DNA of 64,000 bases from Chelonoidis abingdonii (Eukaryota > Chordata > Testudines > Testudinidae): the NCBI RefSeq assembly GCF_003597395.2, contig NC_133782.1:4406973-4470972 (forward strand), read 5' to 3'. Every line of letters starts with the position of its first letter. Within the stretch, counting starts at the first letter, position 1. The notes under the pieces are model-generated. The model saw only the letters and a program-made list of their open reading frames with translations. It did no database searches and was not told where the DNA came from. Of the stretch, positions 22,583 through 32,885 are shown one piece after another. The translations under genes were made by a program, and so were the position numbers.

Positions 22583-23188
22583 TGTGATGAAGTGGGAATT
22601 TTTTTGTTATATTTTTATGAGTCCTGTTTGTGCCTCGGTTTCCCCAATATTCTGCATTGTTACGGGAGGGGGGGACAGGACTATTTGTTCTTTGGGCAGA
22701 GTAGGAGAGAGACGTGTGGGTGCCGCCTTGATGTCTGGATCTTATCCCCATATCAGCAGAGCATCTGGGAAGACAATGGCAAATCCAGTTGCCCAGACAT
22801 TGATACCTAGCAACCAATGACCCAGAGAGAGATACTGACTTCCCTGCCTCTCAGCAAGGGAGTTAAGCAGCATTTCCCCAGCTCCAGAACAAAGGACTGG
22901 AGAGGTGTGAGGTGGGAGATAAACAAGTGTTGGCTGCTGGAGGCAGTGGCGGATCTCACCTGGAATCTGAGGAAGGAGGTCAAATGGAGAGACAGACAAA
23001 GGGTTCCCCAGAGGTTGGTTGGGCTCTGGGCTGACCAGAATGGACTGTGCTTTAACCTTCAGTTCTCTGTGCTGCCTTCAGGACTTCCTATGCCCAGTTA
23101 ATGAATAAACCCGATTGGTCTCACTGCAAATGCGTGGCGACGGCAAGGTGCATTAGAATGGACAAGTCACCATCAGTGGTCTGTCTCA
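22583..23188 (+). mobile_element. ERV-like LTR, left part (split by Harbinger)
   Basis: Begins TGTGATGAAGTGGGAATTTT, close to the start of the LTR at 54680-55444 (TGAAATGAAGTGGGGATTTT when read on its own strand). It shares GTGCCTCGGTTTCCCCAATA with the cognate GTGCCTCAGTTTCTCTGTGT. An AATAAA signal is at 23104-23109. The part after the signal continues at 27415, beyond the 4.2-kb Harbinger insertion. No target duplication could be fixed because the right end is uncertain. Confidence 0.65.
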
Positions 23189-23572
23189 GACCCCGTCTAC
23201 ACTGCGCCTTAAATTTGAATTTAACAGCGTTAATTCGAATTAATGGTGCACCCGTCCACACTACACCGCCCTGTAATTCGAATTAAAGGGCTATTTAAAT
23301 CGATTTTAGTACTCCTTCAAAACCACAGGAGTAACCCTAAAATCGATGTTACTAATTCGGAATTAGTGTAGTGTGGACGGAAATTGAAAGTTACTGCGCT
23401 CACAGGAGGTACCCAGGAGAGCAACACTGACCGCCCGGACGCAGTCAAACCCCGATGCACTGGCCAGGTAAACAAGGAAAAGCCCCGCGGAGTTTTGAAT
23501 CAGTTTTCCTGTTTGGCCAGCGTGGGCCTGAGCACACAGGAACCACGTACAGCTCCACAGCACATTAAAATG

Positions 23573-24095
23573 CAGTCTCCTGAGAATAGAAAAGAGTCCA
23601 GCATGGACACAGAAGAGCTAGTGGACCCATTGCTATCTGGGGTGAGATTCAGTGCTTACAGAACTCGTTCGTCAAACAAAATGAGAAAACATTGAAAGAA
23701 TTTCAAAGTCATGATTGAAAAAAGGAACAGGAGGGACTTGTTTTGAATGTAGGATAAAAGTCAAATATAGGCAGCATACCATAAACCAGAGAGGCAAACG
23801 GAGGTTCTGAGCAGGTCCGAAAACTGCAGGTTCTATCAGAGCGACATAGCAATTTTTGGAGGCTTGGCAAACAAGTACATCACCCGTGCCGTGGATTCAG
23901 AGTCAGTGTGCAATATCAACTGTGCCTGAGGATTCTCAGAGGGGGCAGATGACGGAAATTGACAGGAGGAAGAGATTGCAGATAGCACACAGCTCTCAAT
24001 TTACCAACAGAGCCAGGAGCTGTTTTTAAGAGCCCTGAATTACCCCCCACCAACCAACCACTATCCAGACAATATGAAGCCATGGAGGAACTCTG
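23573..24095 (+). pseudogene. Myb/SANT-like gene of the Harbinger element, broken
   Basis: The accessory protein of PIF/Harbinger elements binds DNA and partners the transposase. A short frame starts MQSPENRKESSMDTEE at 23570. Across frameshifts and stops, the remains of a Myb/SANT-like (trihelix) domain follow. Recognisable pieces are the nucleotide phrases CAGTGCTTACAGAACTCGTT, AAATGAGAAAACATTGAAAG, GGCAGCATACCATAAACCAG and GCAAACGGAGGTTCTGAGCA. These correspond to the family's RNAKTFE..., LRQAY.KTREANGRSG region. A GTAAGT splice donor remains at 24096, consistent with an intron after the first coding exon. It is a fossil; the assignment rests on recalled family features. Confidence 0.65.
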
Positions 24096-25763
24096 GTAAG
24101 TGAATGTTTCCTATCAATCATGGTTACAAACAACGTTTTAATTATAAATTTGGAAGCATGCGTTGTCATCCCTTTCTTAAGCCGTACAGTTACAGGAAAG
24201 TTCGTTAACATGTCTGGGATGGAGTGAAAATCCCCAAGAAATTCCAATGATGATATTGGAGGAAACAAAGAGCCTTTTCAAATAGATTTCGGGCAAGGCA
24301 GCCTTATCCGGCCCCATTGACAAAACTTTCCCCTCCAAGCATGCCATGACTAATTTGGAATCATTGCTTAACAGAGCATAAGGAAAGCTGTGCTGGTTCT
24401 CTGTCTGTTGGCGCAGGACTCTTCCAGCTAACGCCACGCCTGAGTGAGGGGTGGAGGAGATCTTTAAGGGAGAGGAGTGAGGAGCTGGAAGAATCTTTAT
24501 CTGGAATATCAAACATAAAGACTTACAATTGGCTGCAATGGAAGCTGAATTATGTATTATCATGGATCCCGGTTGTTTGAACGCTGCGTCCGCAGTGTGC
24601 TCTGACCCCAGGGACAGAGGCTTCTCAGTATAAAAAGTATTGTCAAAATTCGACCTTGTAGTGAAATCACATGTGATTAAGTGTTGCATAGTTTGGTTCA
24701 CTGTGATAATCATTGTCTGTACAAAGGTTCTTTTTACCATACTTCTCATGTACTCTCCTTACCTCCCCCATTAACAAGCTGTGCATGTTTCTGTATCCCT
24801 GTCCACATCTGGAAGGCTAGTCCAAAGGCGGAGGAGAATCGAAATTCGTAGATGAAATGTTTTCAGAAATCATGGAATAAGCCCAAGTAGACAAGCTCAT
24901 CATAATGATTGGAGAAGTGTAAGCAAAATACAAGAAGATGCCAGTGACGTGGAGGACAGAGAGACGCTCGAGATGAGAGTGGGTGGCAGGATAGAAAACA
25001 GAGGTGCGGGAGGAAAACCGGCAGGTAGAAGAGAGGGGCGCAAGGCAGACCGCGGAATGACAGAGGTGTTATCGGCAGAAGGATTCTGCGTTGGCGTGAA
25101 TGAATGCTGGAGCTGCTGTTGTGAACACACTGAGACCTTCAGATCGCATGGCGGATGTTCAGTGACAGAGCGGGGTTCCAGAGTGCAACGTTGCATGCCC
25201 ATGTTTACCACTCTCGTAGAGCTTTCCCAAGTTCTTATATCTTCCCTCTACGCCAGACGTGTTAGAAGGCGTGGGGAAGGCTTCTTCACCAGAACGACTT
25301 CCACCCCCATACAGCCCATACCAAAATAGTGCTGACATTAAGCTGAAATGTGCTTACATGGGCTTTTCCTTACTCTCGATAACCTCCTCCAAAAAAGCAC
25401 TACATGCAGGGATACCTAATAATTCATGCCTCTTTTATATAATACTTTCTAATCTAAGAATACATCCTAAAGGGGGAGGGTGTTTTCTTAAAGGAATGAA
25501 TTTTAAAAAAGAACTCAGTGATTTTAAGCAAAACAAATGACTTATTAATACTGGAAAAATGATTTTCAAATATACTAGACTTTATTTCCTTCAGCTAGAA
25601 TTGTAATCAAAGGGGGCGGGGAGTTGCTTTTAAAAGCCTTCAGCAAGCTGTAAGTAAAGGGGGAGGGTGGGTTTGCTTACAGGGAGTCAGAGAGGCCGGG
25701 AGTGTTCACAGGGGAAATCAAGCACTCGCAGTCACACATACCCTGGCCCGCCTGAAACTCTTT

Positions 25764-26817
25764 TCAAGCTCTCTGATGCGTAACCACCTCCTGGTGTGCT
25801 CTTCTAATCGCCCTGGTGTCTGGCTGCTCGTAGTGGAGCGGCCAGGTGATTGGCATCAGCGTCCCACCAGCCAGAAAGGTCTCCCCCTTAACTTCCAAAA
25901 GATGGAGCACACAGGCAAGCAGCAATAGCAATGGCGGACATCTTTTGGCTGAGGTCTGAGCGAGTACAGTAATGATCGAAAGCGCCCCTTTTAAACGCCC
26001 AAATGCCACACTCTAACCACCACTCCTGCACTGCTCAGCCTTGTACGTTGAACAGCTCCTACCACTGTCCAGGGCTGCCTGTATGGCTTCATGAGCCATG
26101 GCATCAAAAAGGGTAGGCGGTCCCCCCAGGATACAACAGCATCTCAACACGCAACTGTTATTTCATGGTCTGGGAATAATTTCCATTGCTGCAGCCCGTT
26201 TAAAGAGAGTAGTTGTTCGAAGATCGCGAGCGTCCATGAACCCTTCTGGCCATTCTCCACGTGATGCTTTGGTGAAACGTCCCTGGATCCACCAGTGTTT
26301 GAGACCATGGAAAAAGTAACCCCTTGCGGTCACGTACTGGTACCCTTGTGCTTCTGTGGGCAAGATAAGGATATGGGTCCATCTATTGGGCCCCTTCCAC
26401 AGTTAGGGAATGTTTCAGGCAGCAAAGCCATCCACTATGACCTGCATGTTCCCTAGAGTTCACAAACTTTCGTAGCAGCACGTAAGATTGCTTTGGCTAC
26501 TGCATCACAGCAGCCTACAGATGTTATTGACCCCACGGTATATTTTCCCCACACAAAATTGATTCCAACGACTGACTGTACTGTCTGGAGTTGCAAGCTC
26601 CAGAGGGCTATTGCCACTCGCCTTCTGGCACTGTGAGGGCTGCTCTCATTGTAGTATTTAGGCGTTTCAGGCAGGGGAAAGCAAAGTCACAAAGTTCAAA
26701 GAAAGTGCTCTTACGCATGCGAAAGTTTTGCAGCCACTGGGATTCGTCCCACACCTGCAAAACTATGCAGTCCCACCAGTCTGTTGCTTGTTTCCCGTCC
26801 CAAAATGCGCAATTCAA
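25764..26817 (-). pseudogene. Harbinger transposase (HARBI1-like), broken
   Basis: Three collinear pieces on the minus strand match the PIF/Harbinger DDE transposase. The N-terminal piece (26608-26817) contains SQWLQNFRMRKSTFFELCDF and TTMRAALTVPEGEWQ. A middle piece (26163-26363) contains GYFFHGLKHWWIQGRF, WPEGFMDARDL and LFKRAAAMEIIPRP, the HDAR region that carries an active-site aspartate (here MDARD). The C-terminal piece (25764-26009) has MAFGRLKGALS, which follows the catalytic glutamate position, and CVLHLLEVKGETFLAGGT. The GDxAYP motif between them is damaged (GGTAYP in one frame, about 26100). Frameshifts separate all pieces, so it cannot encode an active enzyme. Confidence 0.8.
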
Positions 26818-27414
26818 TGGGTAGAAGCTGCCCCATTACCTGCAGTAGCTACAAATGCTGGGTCCCACGGTTAGGGAAATCAGTCTCCATGCGTCATCAT
26901 CATCATCGCTCTTGTCGGTGCGGTGCCATAGTGCTGCCCCTCCTCCTCCTCCCACCTCTCTCTCCTGAATTTGCAGTTCATGGCTCACATAGAACAGCAG
27001 AACTGAGGCGCGTGGTGTTTACAACTTGCACGATTGCGTCACTGGTCTCAAGCAGGGTCCATGGTCTCCAGCGGGGTCAATGCTTGCTGTGCTATGCGTT
27101 GCTCTCTTCATCCCAGGAAAAAAGGGCAGAATGGCTTGGCTGCTGCCTTCACAAGGGAGGGTGAGGCTGTACCCAGCACCACCCGGGACAATGTTTTTGG
27201 TCCCAGCAGGCACTGGGCTCTCAACCAGGAAGTGGGAACTATGGGATAGCTGTGGAACAGCTACCCACAGTGCACCGCTCCTGAAATCGACGCTAGACAT
27301 GGGCCATGGACGCACAAAATCGATTTTAGAATCCTAGTGTGGACGCACTAAATCGATTTTATAAAATCAATTTAAAGTAATTCGATTTAATCAGGTAGTG
27401 TAGACAAGGCCTCA

Positions 27415-27590
27415 GTTGGACTCAGAGCTCCCGGTGTGAAGCAGGCAAGCTGCAGGCTCAGAGGTCCAGTGTAAGGAGCTGGCGAAGCCACATGGCTTAC
27501 CCTGGAGGAAGAGCAAGACCCCTCGGGGGTCTGGCACACTGAAGGGTTCCTCCTAGAAACCGTTCCAAAGCTGGGGCCACAGCTCTGATT
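27415..27590 (+). mobile_element. ERV-like LTR, right part after Harbinger
   Basis: Continues the LTR interrupted at 23188; removing the transposon and one TCA joins CTGTCTCA with GTTGGACTCAGAGCTC. It holds CCCCTCGGGGGTCTGGCACA and GGGTTCCTCCTAGAAACCGT, phrases I recall from turtle LTR 3' regions. The true right border is uncertain and is put at about the GGGGCCACA near 27580. Confidence 0.45.
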
Positions 27591-27613
27591 CATTGGTCAT
27601 GGCAATGTCAACC

Positions 27614-27669
27614 ACCCTCCTGGGGTTTACCTCTACCAGTAACACCCTCCTGGGGTTTACCTCTACCAG
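27614..27669. repeat. Tandem duplication, 2 x 30 bp
   Basis: ACCCTCCTGGGGTTTACCTC plus TACCAG (26 bp) occurs at 27614-27639 and again, identical, at 27644-27669. The perfect identity points to a recent duplication or an assembly artefact. Confidence 0.9.
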
Positions 27670-29244
27670 CTAACACAGATTAATACTATAACTTGCCCTG
27701 TCTATGATTTTAACATCACTTTCTTCTTGTGTAGACATGGCCCTAGCAGCAAAGGTTCAGAGAGTCCACTGCAATCAGCGTTCTGCATGGAATTTAAATA
27801 CTTAAAATAGGAAAAATAGCAAGAGGGACAGCCTGAAAACGGGGAAAATATAAAATCTGCCCCCCAGCATCTTGGTGTTTTAGTCTCAGCCTGTCCCCAA
27901 AGAGAATCCCTCTGGGGCTGGGGCATGTTCAGCTGTGCAAGAGCCATTGCTGCCACCAGCTGCCCTGTGAAAAGAGAGACGTTCTTTGTGTGCCAAGCCT
28001 GCAGCTCCACCTTTGTCACGTCTGTCACCGCTCAGAGTCCCAGCGCGCAGAGGGAAGCAGGGAAGGGCCTTTACCTTGGGACAGAGGAGACCTTGACCCA
28101 CTACAGTACTGGGTAGCAATGGCCCAGCCAGCATGGCAGAGTGCAGCCTTTGGAGCCAGACCCGCGGCTGAGAAGGGCTGTCCCTGAGGCTCTGGGCAGG
28201 GTGAGGAAGGCTTTACCAGTTGGGACCAAGAAGGCAAGAGCTTTCCCAGCAATTTCCTAGGGTTCTCAAACAATGCACTGAGGAGGGAAGATCTTGAGGC
28301 CTCAGCTGAACTCCGGAGCAGCCGTGGGGCTGGAACTGACCTGAATTCCAAAGTTTTCAGCAGGTTACAGCCCCTTAGCATGCCCAGGCCAGGCCTCTCC
28401 TCCCACCCCTGCTCCATCCCCACCTCCGGCCTTCTCTGTTAACAGAACGAAACCCTGACACTGAGCTCTGTCAGAGTTAAACCCCAGCTTTATCTCAGCA
28501 TAACACTGGAGCCTCGGGGGCAGCAGACGCCGGGCACAGCCCCTAACGCCCCCACCCCGGGCCCTTGTCTGAGCCATGGAATGTGACCTTGACTGTGCCC
28601 TTTCCGTGAGGGTAGAGGAAGTTTGTCTGTAACAGTCATGCTGTGTATGGCGAAGAAGGAACTCTCACTTAGCCGGGAGGTTAGCAACTCCCCTGGGCCA
28701 GGGGTGCTGTAATCTGAAGAACCCAGCTGGGACTGGCAGCCAAGGGGTTATTTGGCCACTTCATGGGATCATAGGAACGAGGGGTGCTAAAGCAAGTCGC
28801 CTTCTCAGTCCCCTACCCGTGTGGGATTGCTCCCGATTACACACTCTAGTTTGAAATGTCTTAGCTGATGGGGCTTGTGGGAAACTATTTCCCAGCCTAT
28901 TAGATCTCATGCTTTTCTCCCCCGGTTTCTCAAGGTGAGATCCCGCACTAACTCCTCTCCTTCTCTGAGGCTGACCCACCTCAGATATTTATACACTCAG
29001 ATCGTGTCCCCCTGCGGATTGTCTCTGGGAGATTGTCCTTCCCACCCCTTTTCTCTGGTGATGAGAGAAGGGTCTTGAATTTGTAAGAGTCACTCCTGGG
29101 CAACTTGAGCTTCTATCCATGAGGCTGAATAGACCCCTGTACAAATGCTTCATGCTACAGCAAAACACCCTTAGCAAATATTGACTCAGTGACCACAAAC
29201 TGGAACTAGAGCCCATCTTCTTGCTAGATGATATGCCCCATCTG
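27670..29244. other. Non-coding stretch, no gene seen
   Basis: No gene recognised. The part at about 28880-29060 (AGATATTTATACACTCAGAT) could be a very old CR1-like fragment. Frames of up to 132 codons at 28025-28423 overlap on opposite strands and show no domain. Confidence 0.5.
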
Positions 29245-29420
29245 CAGCCTCACCCAGGTATCATTATCATCTCCATTTTACAGAGAGAGAAACTGAGGCA
29301 CCAAGTGGTTAAGTGACTTGCCCAATGGCACAGCAAGGCAGTGGCAGAACTGGAATTAGAACTCCTGTGTTTCTGATTCCTAGCCCCTGTACTCATTCTG
29401 TGGTAACACTGCCTCTCTGA
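29245..29420 (-). mobile_element. MIR-type SINE
   Basis: Reversed MIR, well preserved: TCTCCATTTTACAGAGAGAG, AAACTGAGGCACCAAGTGGT, TAAGTGACTTGCCCAATGGC, GTGGCAGAACTGGAATTAGA, and ACACTGCCTCTC at the end. Confidence 0.8.
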
Positions 29421-30529
29421 CATGGACACACCCTTTGGATTACTAGAAGGTTTTTAAATTAATTTTACTACCTCTAGGTTAGATCAAAAAAAAAAAAGAA
29501 TATAGCCAGCAATATGATTACAATTTTTCACCTGAAAAGCGGTTTGCCTTGTTTCAGGAATTGTTTGGCTGTAGCAGAGGTTTTTACAGTAACCCCTCCG
29601 CCCCTAGACCCTACCAAAAAAGAGGAAAGTTTCTAAACTGGGCATTTAAGGGAGAGAAAAAATAATAAAGTAACTCACTCTTCTCAACCTGTCTAAAATA
29701 CCCATTTAAACTGTGCCTAGCAATTAATCTGTATAGGCTATTGTGTTCTTTATCTCTGAATCCTTCCCAACATGGCAGGGATGCAAGGAAAAGCCAGGAA
29801 TAGCCTGTATTGCAACACACTAAACGGCAGCTTCAGATTCTTCAGCATGACGCAGAACAGACCTGAAAGGTTCTAAATCTCTCCTGGTTGGACAGCTGGG
29901 AAGGATCTCTCGTCCCTCCAGGACACCAAGGTCAGGCTCAGAGTTGACGGTGTAAGAGCACATGTCTGCTCCTTCACACATCTTGACTTAGATTCAGCTC
30001 ATTCCTTTTTAAAACACAAACCAGCCAACTCCATTAACCCACTGGCCCACAGGTTATTCTGGGCACTATTACAGCAAGGGATAATCAAAATCAAGGATTA
30101 GTCTAGACAATCAATAATGGCAAATACTGTTCTCTCTCTCCCTGATTAGAACAGACTTCCTCACTCCAGGTCTCAGTTTGCCAACCTCCTTCACCTTCCA
30201 GCATCTGGCTCATGGCAATTTCCAAGGACACAATAATCCCTGTTACGTGTCTGAAATAATTTCATTAAGACTGCTAGGCTGTGTATTTCCCTGGTCCTGA
30301 AGGTGAACTCAGTTCCCAGTAGCTTCAATCCCTGTGGGGAGAGGGAGCTGCTTCTCCACATCTGTGTCTAGTTTAACACTGTCTCTAGTAATTCCCCCCC
30401 CCCCCCCCGTTGCTATACAGTATCGATGCGCTTGTAGCAAATGGCCCTGATCCTTCCAAGGGCTGATTGAGCCCCAAGTGGTTAAAAACTTGGATCTAAT
30501 CAGTGCATGACCAGTATCTAGCTCTATGT
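29421..30529. other. Non-coding stretch; A-run and C-run
   Basis: A run of A residues is at about 29488-29499, and a run of 15 C at 30394-30408. No gene. The 210-codon frame at 30309-30941 on the minus strand translates the C-run as glycines and has no domain, so it is not taken as coding. Confidence 0.55.
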
Positions 30530-30665
30530 TTTGTAAAGGACATTGGAGGGGACCGGATATTATTCTTCTTTCTTTGTATTGCGGTGGCCCCAAGCAAGGT
30601 TCCTGGCCCCACTGTGCCAGGCGCGGTGCACACATATAACAGAAAGGCGGGCCTTGCCCGGGAGA
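30530..30665. repeat. Ancient interspersed repeat fragment
   Basis: GTATTGCGGTGGCCCCAAGC, CCCCACTGTGCCAGGCGCGG and TGCACACATA followed by CCTTGCCC resemble an amniote repeat with a 'ggccccattgtgctaggcgctgtacaaacac' core. The family name was not determined. A comparable fragment, CCAGGCCCCAAAGGGCTTCC, is near 55670. Confidence 0.4.
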
Positions 30666-31614
30666 GGTTGAATAACTTGGGATTTGCAATGAGCTACAAA
30701 CCCTTCTCTCTCTGGGTCGCTGATTCGAATCTAGCTCATGTGGGGAGGGGTTGTAACTCTCTGAATGTTTGGTGGGCTGTAGGAATTGAATTGGTGGCCT
30801 CTGTCTAATTCTTGAAACCAAGAAGCGATCCATGGGTCGCACACAACATAGCACATTTGAATCCAGTGGCCAAGAATTTAAAAAATGGGGACCCAAAGTG
30901 AGGCTGAAACAGGGTGGCTTGCCCCACGGCCTGAAGAGCATGGGGCTCAGCTAACCTTGATTACATTATCTAAATAAGTGGCCTGACTTTCAGAATTGTT
31001 GAGGACTCACCAGCTTCAGCTGACGTCAATGGGAGTAGCTGGAGGTTTGGTTCTTCTGATAAATAAGGCCTTAGGAGCCTAATTTGAAGCACACGTTTTT
31101 TAAATCTTGACTAGGACTGGATGAGCAGGGCAAAGCTACTACTGTCTTCTCCCTGAGAATGGTCCCTCCAAAACAGGATCACCAGCAGACTGGCAGGGAA
31201 CCAGGATTGCAGCTGCCCATGATATGCCTGGTCTGTGGATGCAGAGAGGATTTCATCTCCAGACCTCCATCAGGGATGCACCTTCATCAGCGATGAATTC
31301 ATTATAAGAGAATGAAGACGTGTACAAAATTTGGGGATCCTTCAAGTCTGAAAAGTGCCCTACAAATTCCAAAATCAATGTTTTTTCTATTTACAGACAT
31401 CTCTTGGATACTGGGAGTGAGCAGAAAATAAACACAGTCAAAGTATATTTATTGGATCAAAACTAGCATCTGCAGTTCCTAAGCTGGACAAAACTACAGG
31501 GCCACCAATGCTGCTGCTTTAGGGAATGAGCTAATCACCAGCTACGGACAGGAGGATTTTTCATCCCCATGGCACAGTCTTGCACAATTAGGTGCACTAT
31601 AGGGCTTTCAAGCT
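30666..31614. other. Non-coding stretch with a palindromic repeat
   Basis: About 30968-31080 is a decayed foldback repeat: ATCTAAATAAGTGGCCTGAC and AAATAAGGCCTTAGGAGCCT around GACGTCAATGGGAGTAGC. The rest is unrecognised and holds no gene. Confidence 0.5.
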
Positions 31615-31702
31615 TTCTTCAGGAGCAGCCAGCACTGCTGACTATCAGAGATAGGACACTGGACTGGATGGATCATTGGTCTGTTTCACTGTGGCAATTC
31701 CA
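31615..31702 (+). mobile_element. CR1/L3-type LINE 3' end fragment
   Basis: ACACTGGACTGGATGGATCA and TTGGTCTGTTTCACTGTGGC followed by AATTCC match the 3' end shared by CR1/L3-type LINEs. The fragment at 59465 shows the reverse (GGCCATGCTGGGACAGGCCA). Only the tail is present. Confidence 0.55.
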
Positions 31703-31805
31703 GAGTGACACAGCTGCTTGCGGAGAGTTTATTGCTAAGATATGGAAAGGCTTTCAAGCTGGATGGTGGTGTGAGCTCTCTGCTCCTTACCTATTAATTT
31801 GTAAT

Positions 31806-32388
31806 TGATAATTGGGACATTCTGTAACCACCATTCCAAAGAGCTCAACAGAATCACAATGTGTGGTGTACCCCATCCAGTGCACTAAATACCCCGATAA
31901 CAACGACCAGACAGTCACTGCATTCTCAAATGAACTCACACAGGAAAAGGAGAAAAGACCACATCACCTGTGGGGGAACACTTTTCACAAAGGGCTCACT
32001 CCATATCAGACCAGTCCTCATCCTCAAAGGAAACCTGCATACACTGTCTAAAGACGAGTCTGGGAGCTTAAATCCATAACTAGATACTAAAAATCATGGT
32101 CTTAATAAAGATGCTGGGTTTATGGTTTTTTACAATAATCTGCAAGCCACTAAGCCCCCTTTTTGTCCTATCACTACAGGGGCGTTAACGGCCCACTTCA
32201 CCTAGAATGGTTCCTTAGAATATGTGCTGACTACTTATGCTGAACTTTCTGTTTGACCTGGAATTTAGCTGTGACGCTCTGAGTACCTTTCCCGGACCCA
32301 AAGAAGAGCTCTGTGTAAGCTCAAAAACTTGTCTCTCTCACCAACAGTAGTTGGTCCCATAAAAGTTATTCCCTCCCCTACCTTTATC
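31806..32388 (+). mobile_element. Penelope-like retroelement 3' fragment
   Basis: The coding end reads TIPKSSTESQCVVYPIQCTK in one frame, then in another frame LDTKNHGLNKDAGFM at about 32077-32125. GLNKD near a C-terminus is a feature of GIY-YIG-type retroelement proteins of the Penelope class. The untranslated end carries AAGAAGAGCTCTGTGTAAGC, CTTGTCTCTCTCACCAACAG and AGTTGGTCCCATAAAAG, a terminal sequence I recall from turtle repeats. Frameshifts and stops show a dead copy. The class assignment is inference. Confidence 0.5.
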
Positions 32389-32499
32389 CGGTATGAGGAT
32401 GCTGCTGCAAACTTAGCTCCCTCGCCTTGTGTATCTTTACAGGGCTTGGCTGAAATGCAAATGACAGTGATAGACAGAGACACCTCCAGCTCTCACACT

Positions 32500-32885
32500 G
32501 TGGGCTTGTCTACACCAGCAGTTCTCAAACTTTTGTACTGGTGACCCCTTTCACATGCAAGTCTCTGAGCGTGACCGCCCTTAGAAATTAAAAACACTTT
32601 TTAATAGATTTAACACCATTATAAATGCTGGAGGTGAAGCAGGGTTTGGGGTGGAGGCTGACAGCTCGCGACCCCCCCATGTAATAACCTCATGACCCCA
32701 TGAGGAGTCCCAACCCCCAGTTTGAGAATCCCTGATCTACACAAACATAGAGTTTGCGGCAAGCTGGGATGTGGGTCTCCCCTGCACTAGCCTGCCGCAG
32801 ACCCACTGTCCATATGGATCCTGCTGATGTGCATTAGTGCACTTTGAGCTACTTCTGTTTCAAAGAGGTTAAGAGCTGACGCAAA
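32500..32885. mobile_element. MITE with a GTCTACAC end, split by a hAT MITE
   Basis: GTGGGCTTGTCTACAC marks the end of a MITE whose body continues after the hAT insertion with ATCTACACAAACATAGAGTT and GCCGCAGACCCACTGTCCAT. The right end is not defined. The shared GTCTACAC end suggests kinship with the Harbinger elements. Confidence 0.45.
32516..32734 (-). mobile_element. hAT MITE, family 'GGTTCTCAAAC', copy 2
   Basis: This 219-bp element runs from CAGCAGTTCTCAAACTTTTG to CCAGTTTGAGAATCCCTG, with an 8-bp duplication differing at one base: GTCTACAC (32508-32515) and ATCTACAC (32735-32742). It is the reverse orientation of the copy at 22217-22441 and shares the GTACTGGTGAC and AACACCATTATAAATGCTGG segments with it. 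Confidence 0.82.

Larger units (their letters stand above)
23189..27411 (+). mobile_element. PIF/Harbinger DNA transposon, 4.2 kb, degenerate
   Basis: The 4,223-bp element has ends GACCCCGTCTACACTGC and, inverted, GGCCTTGTCTACACTAC. It is flanked by TCA on both sides (23186-23188 and 27412-27414), the 3-bp TNA duplication typical of PIF/Harbinger. Long AT-rich subterminal repeats with TTAAATCGATTTTA motifs follow each end. It carries the two genes expected of the superfamily: a Myb/SANT-like DNA-binding protein on the plus strand (23573-24095) and a DDE transposase on the minus strand (25764-26817). Both are broken. A related copy with matching left end is at 49288. It inserted into an older LTR. 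Confidence 0.85.

Noticed and set aside
24177..24749. 190-codon frame on the minus strand inside Harbinger
   Set aside because: It lies opposite the expected intron and second exon of the Myb/SANT-like gene and matches no Harbinger protein.
30309..30941. 210-codon frame on the minus strand as a gene
   Set aside because: It translates a run of 15 C as poly-glycine, overlaps an ancient repeat fragment and has no recognisable domain.
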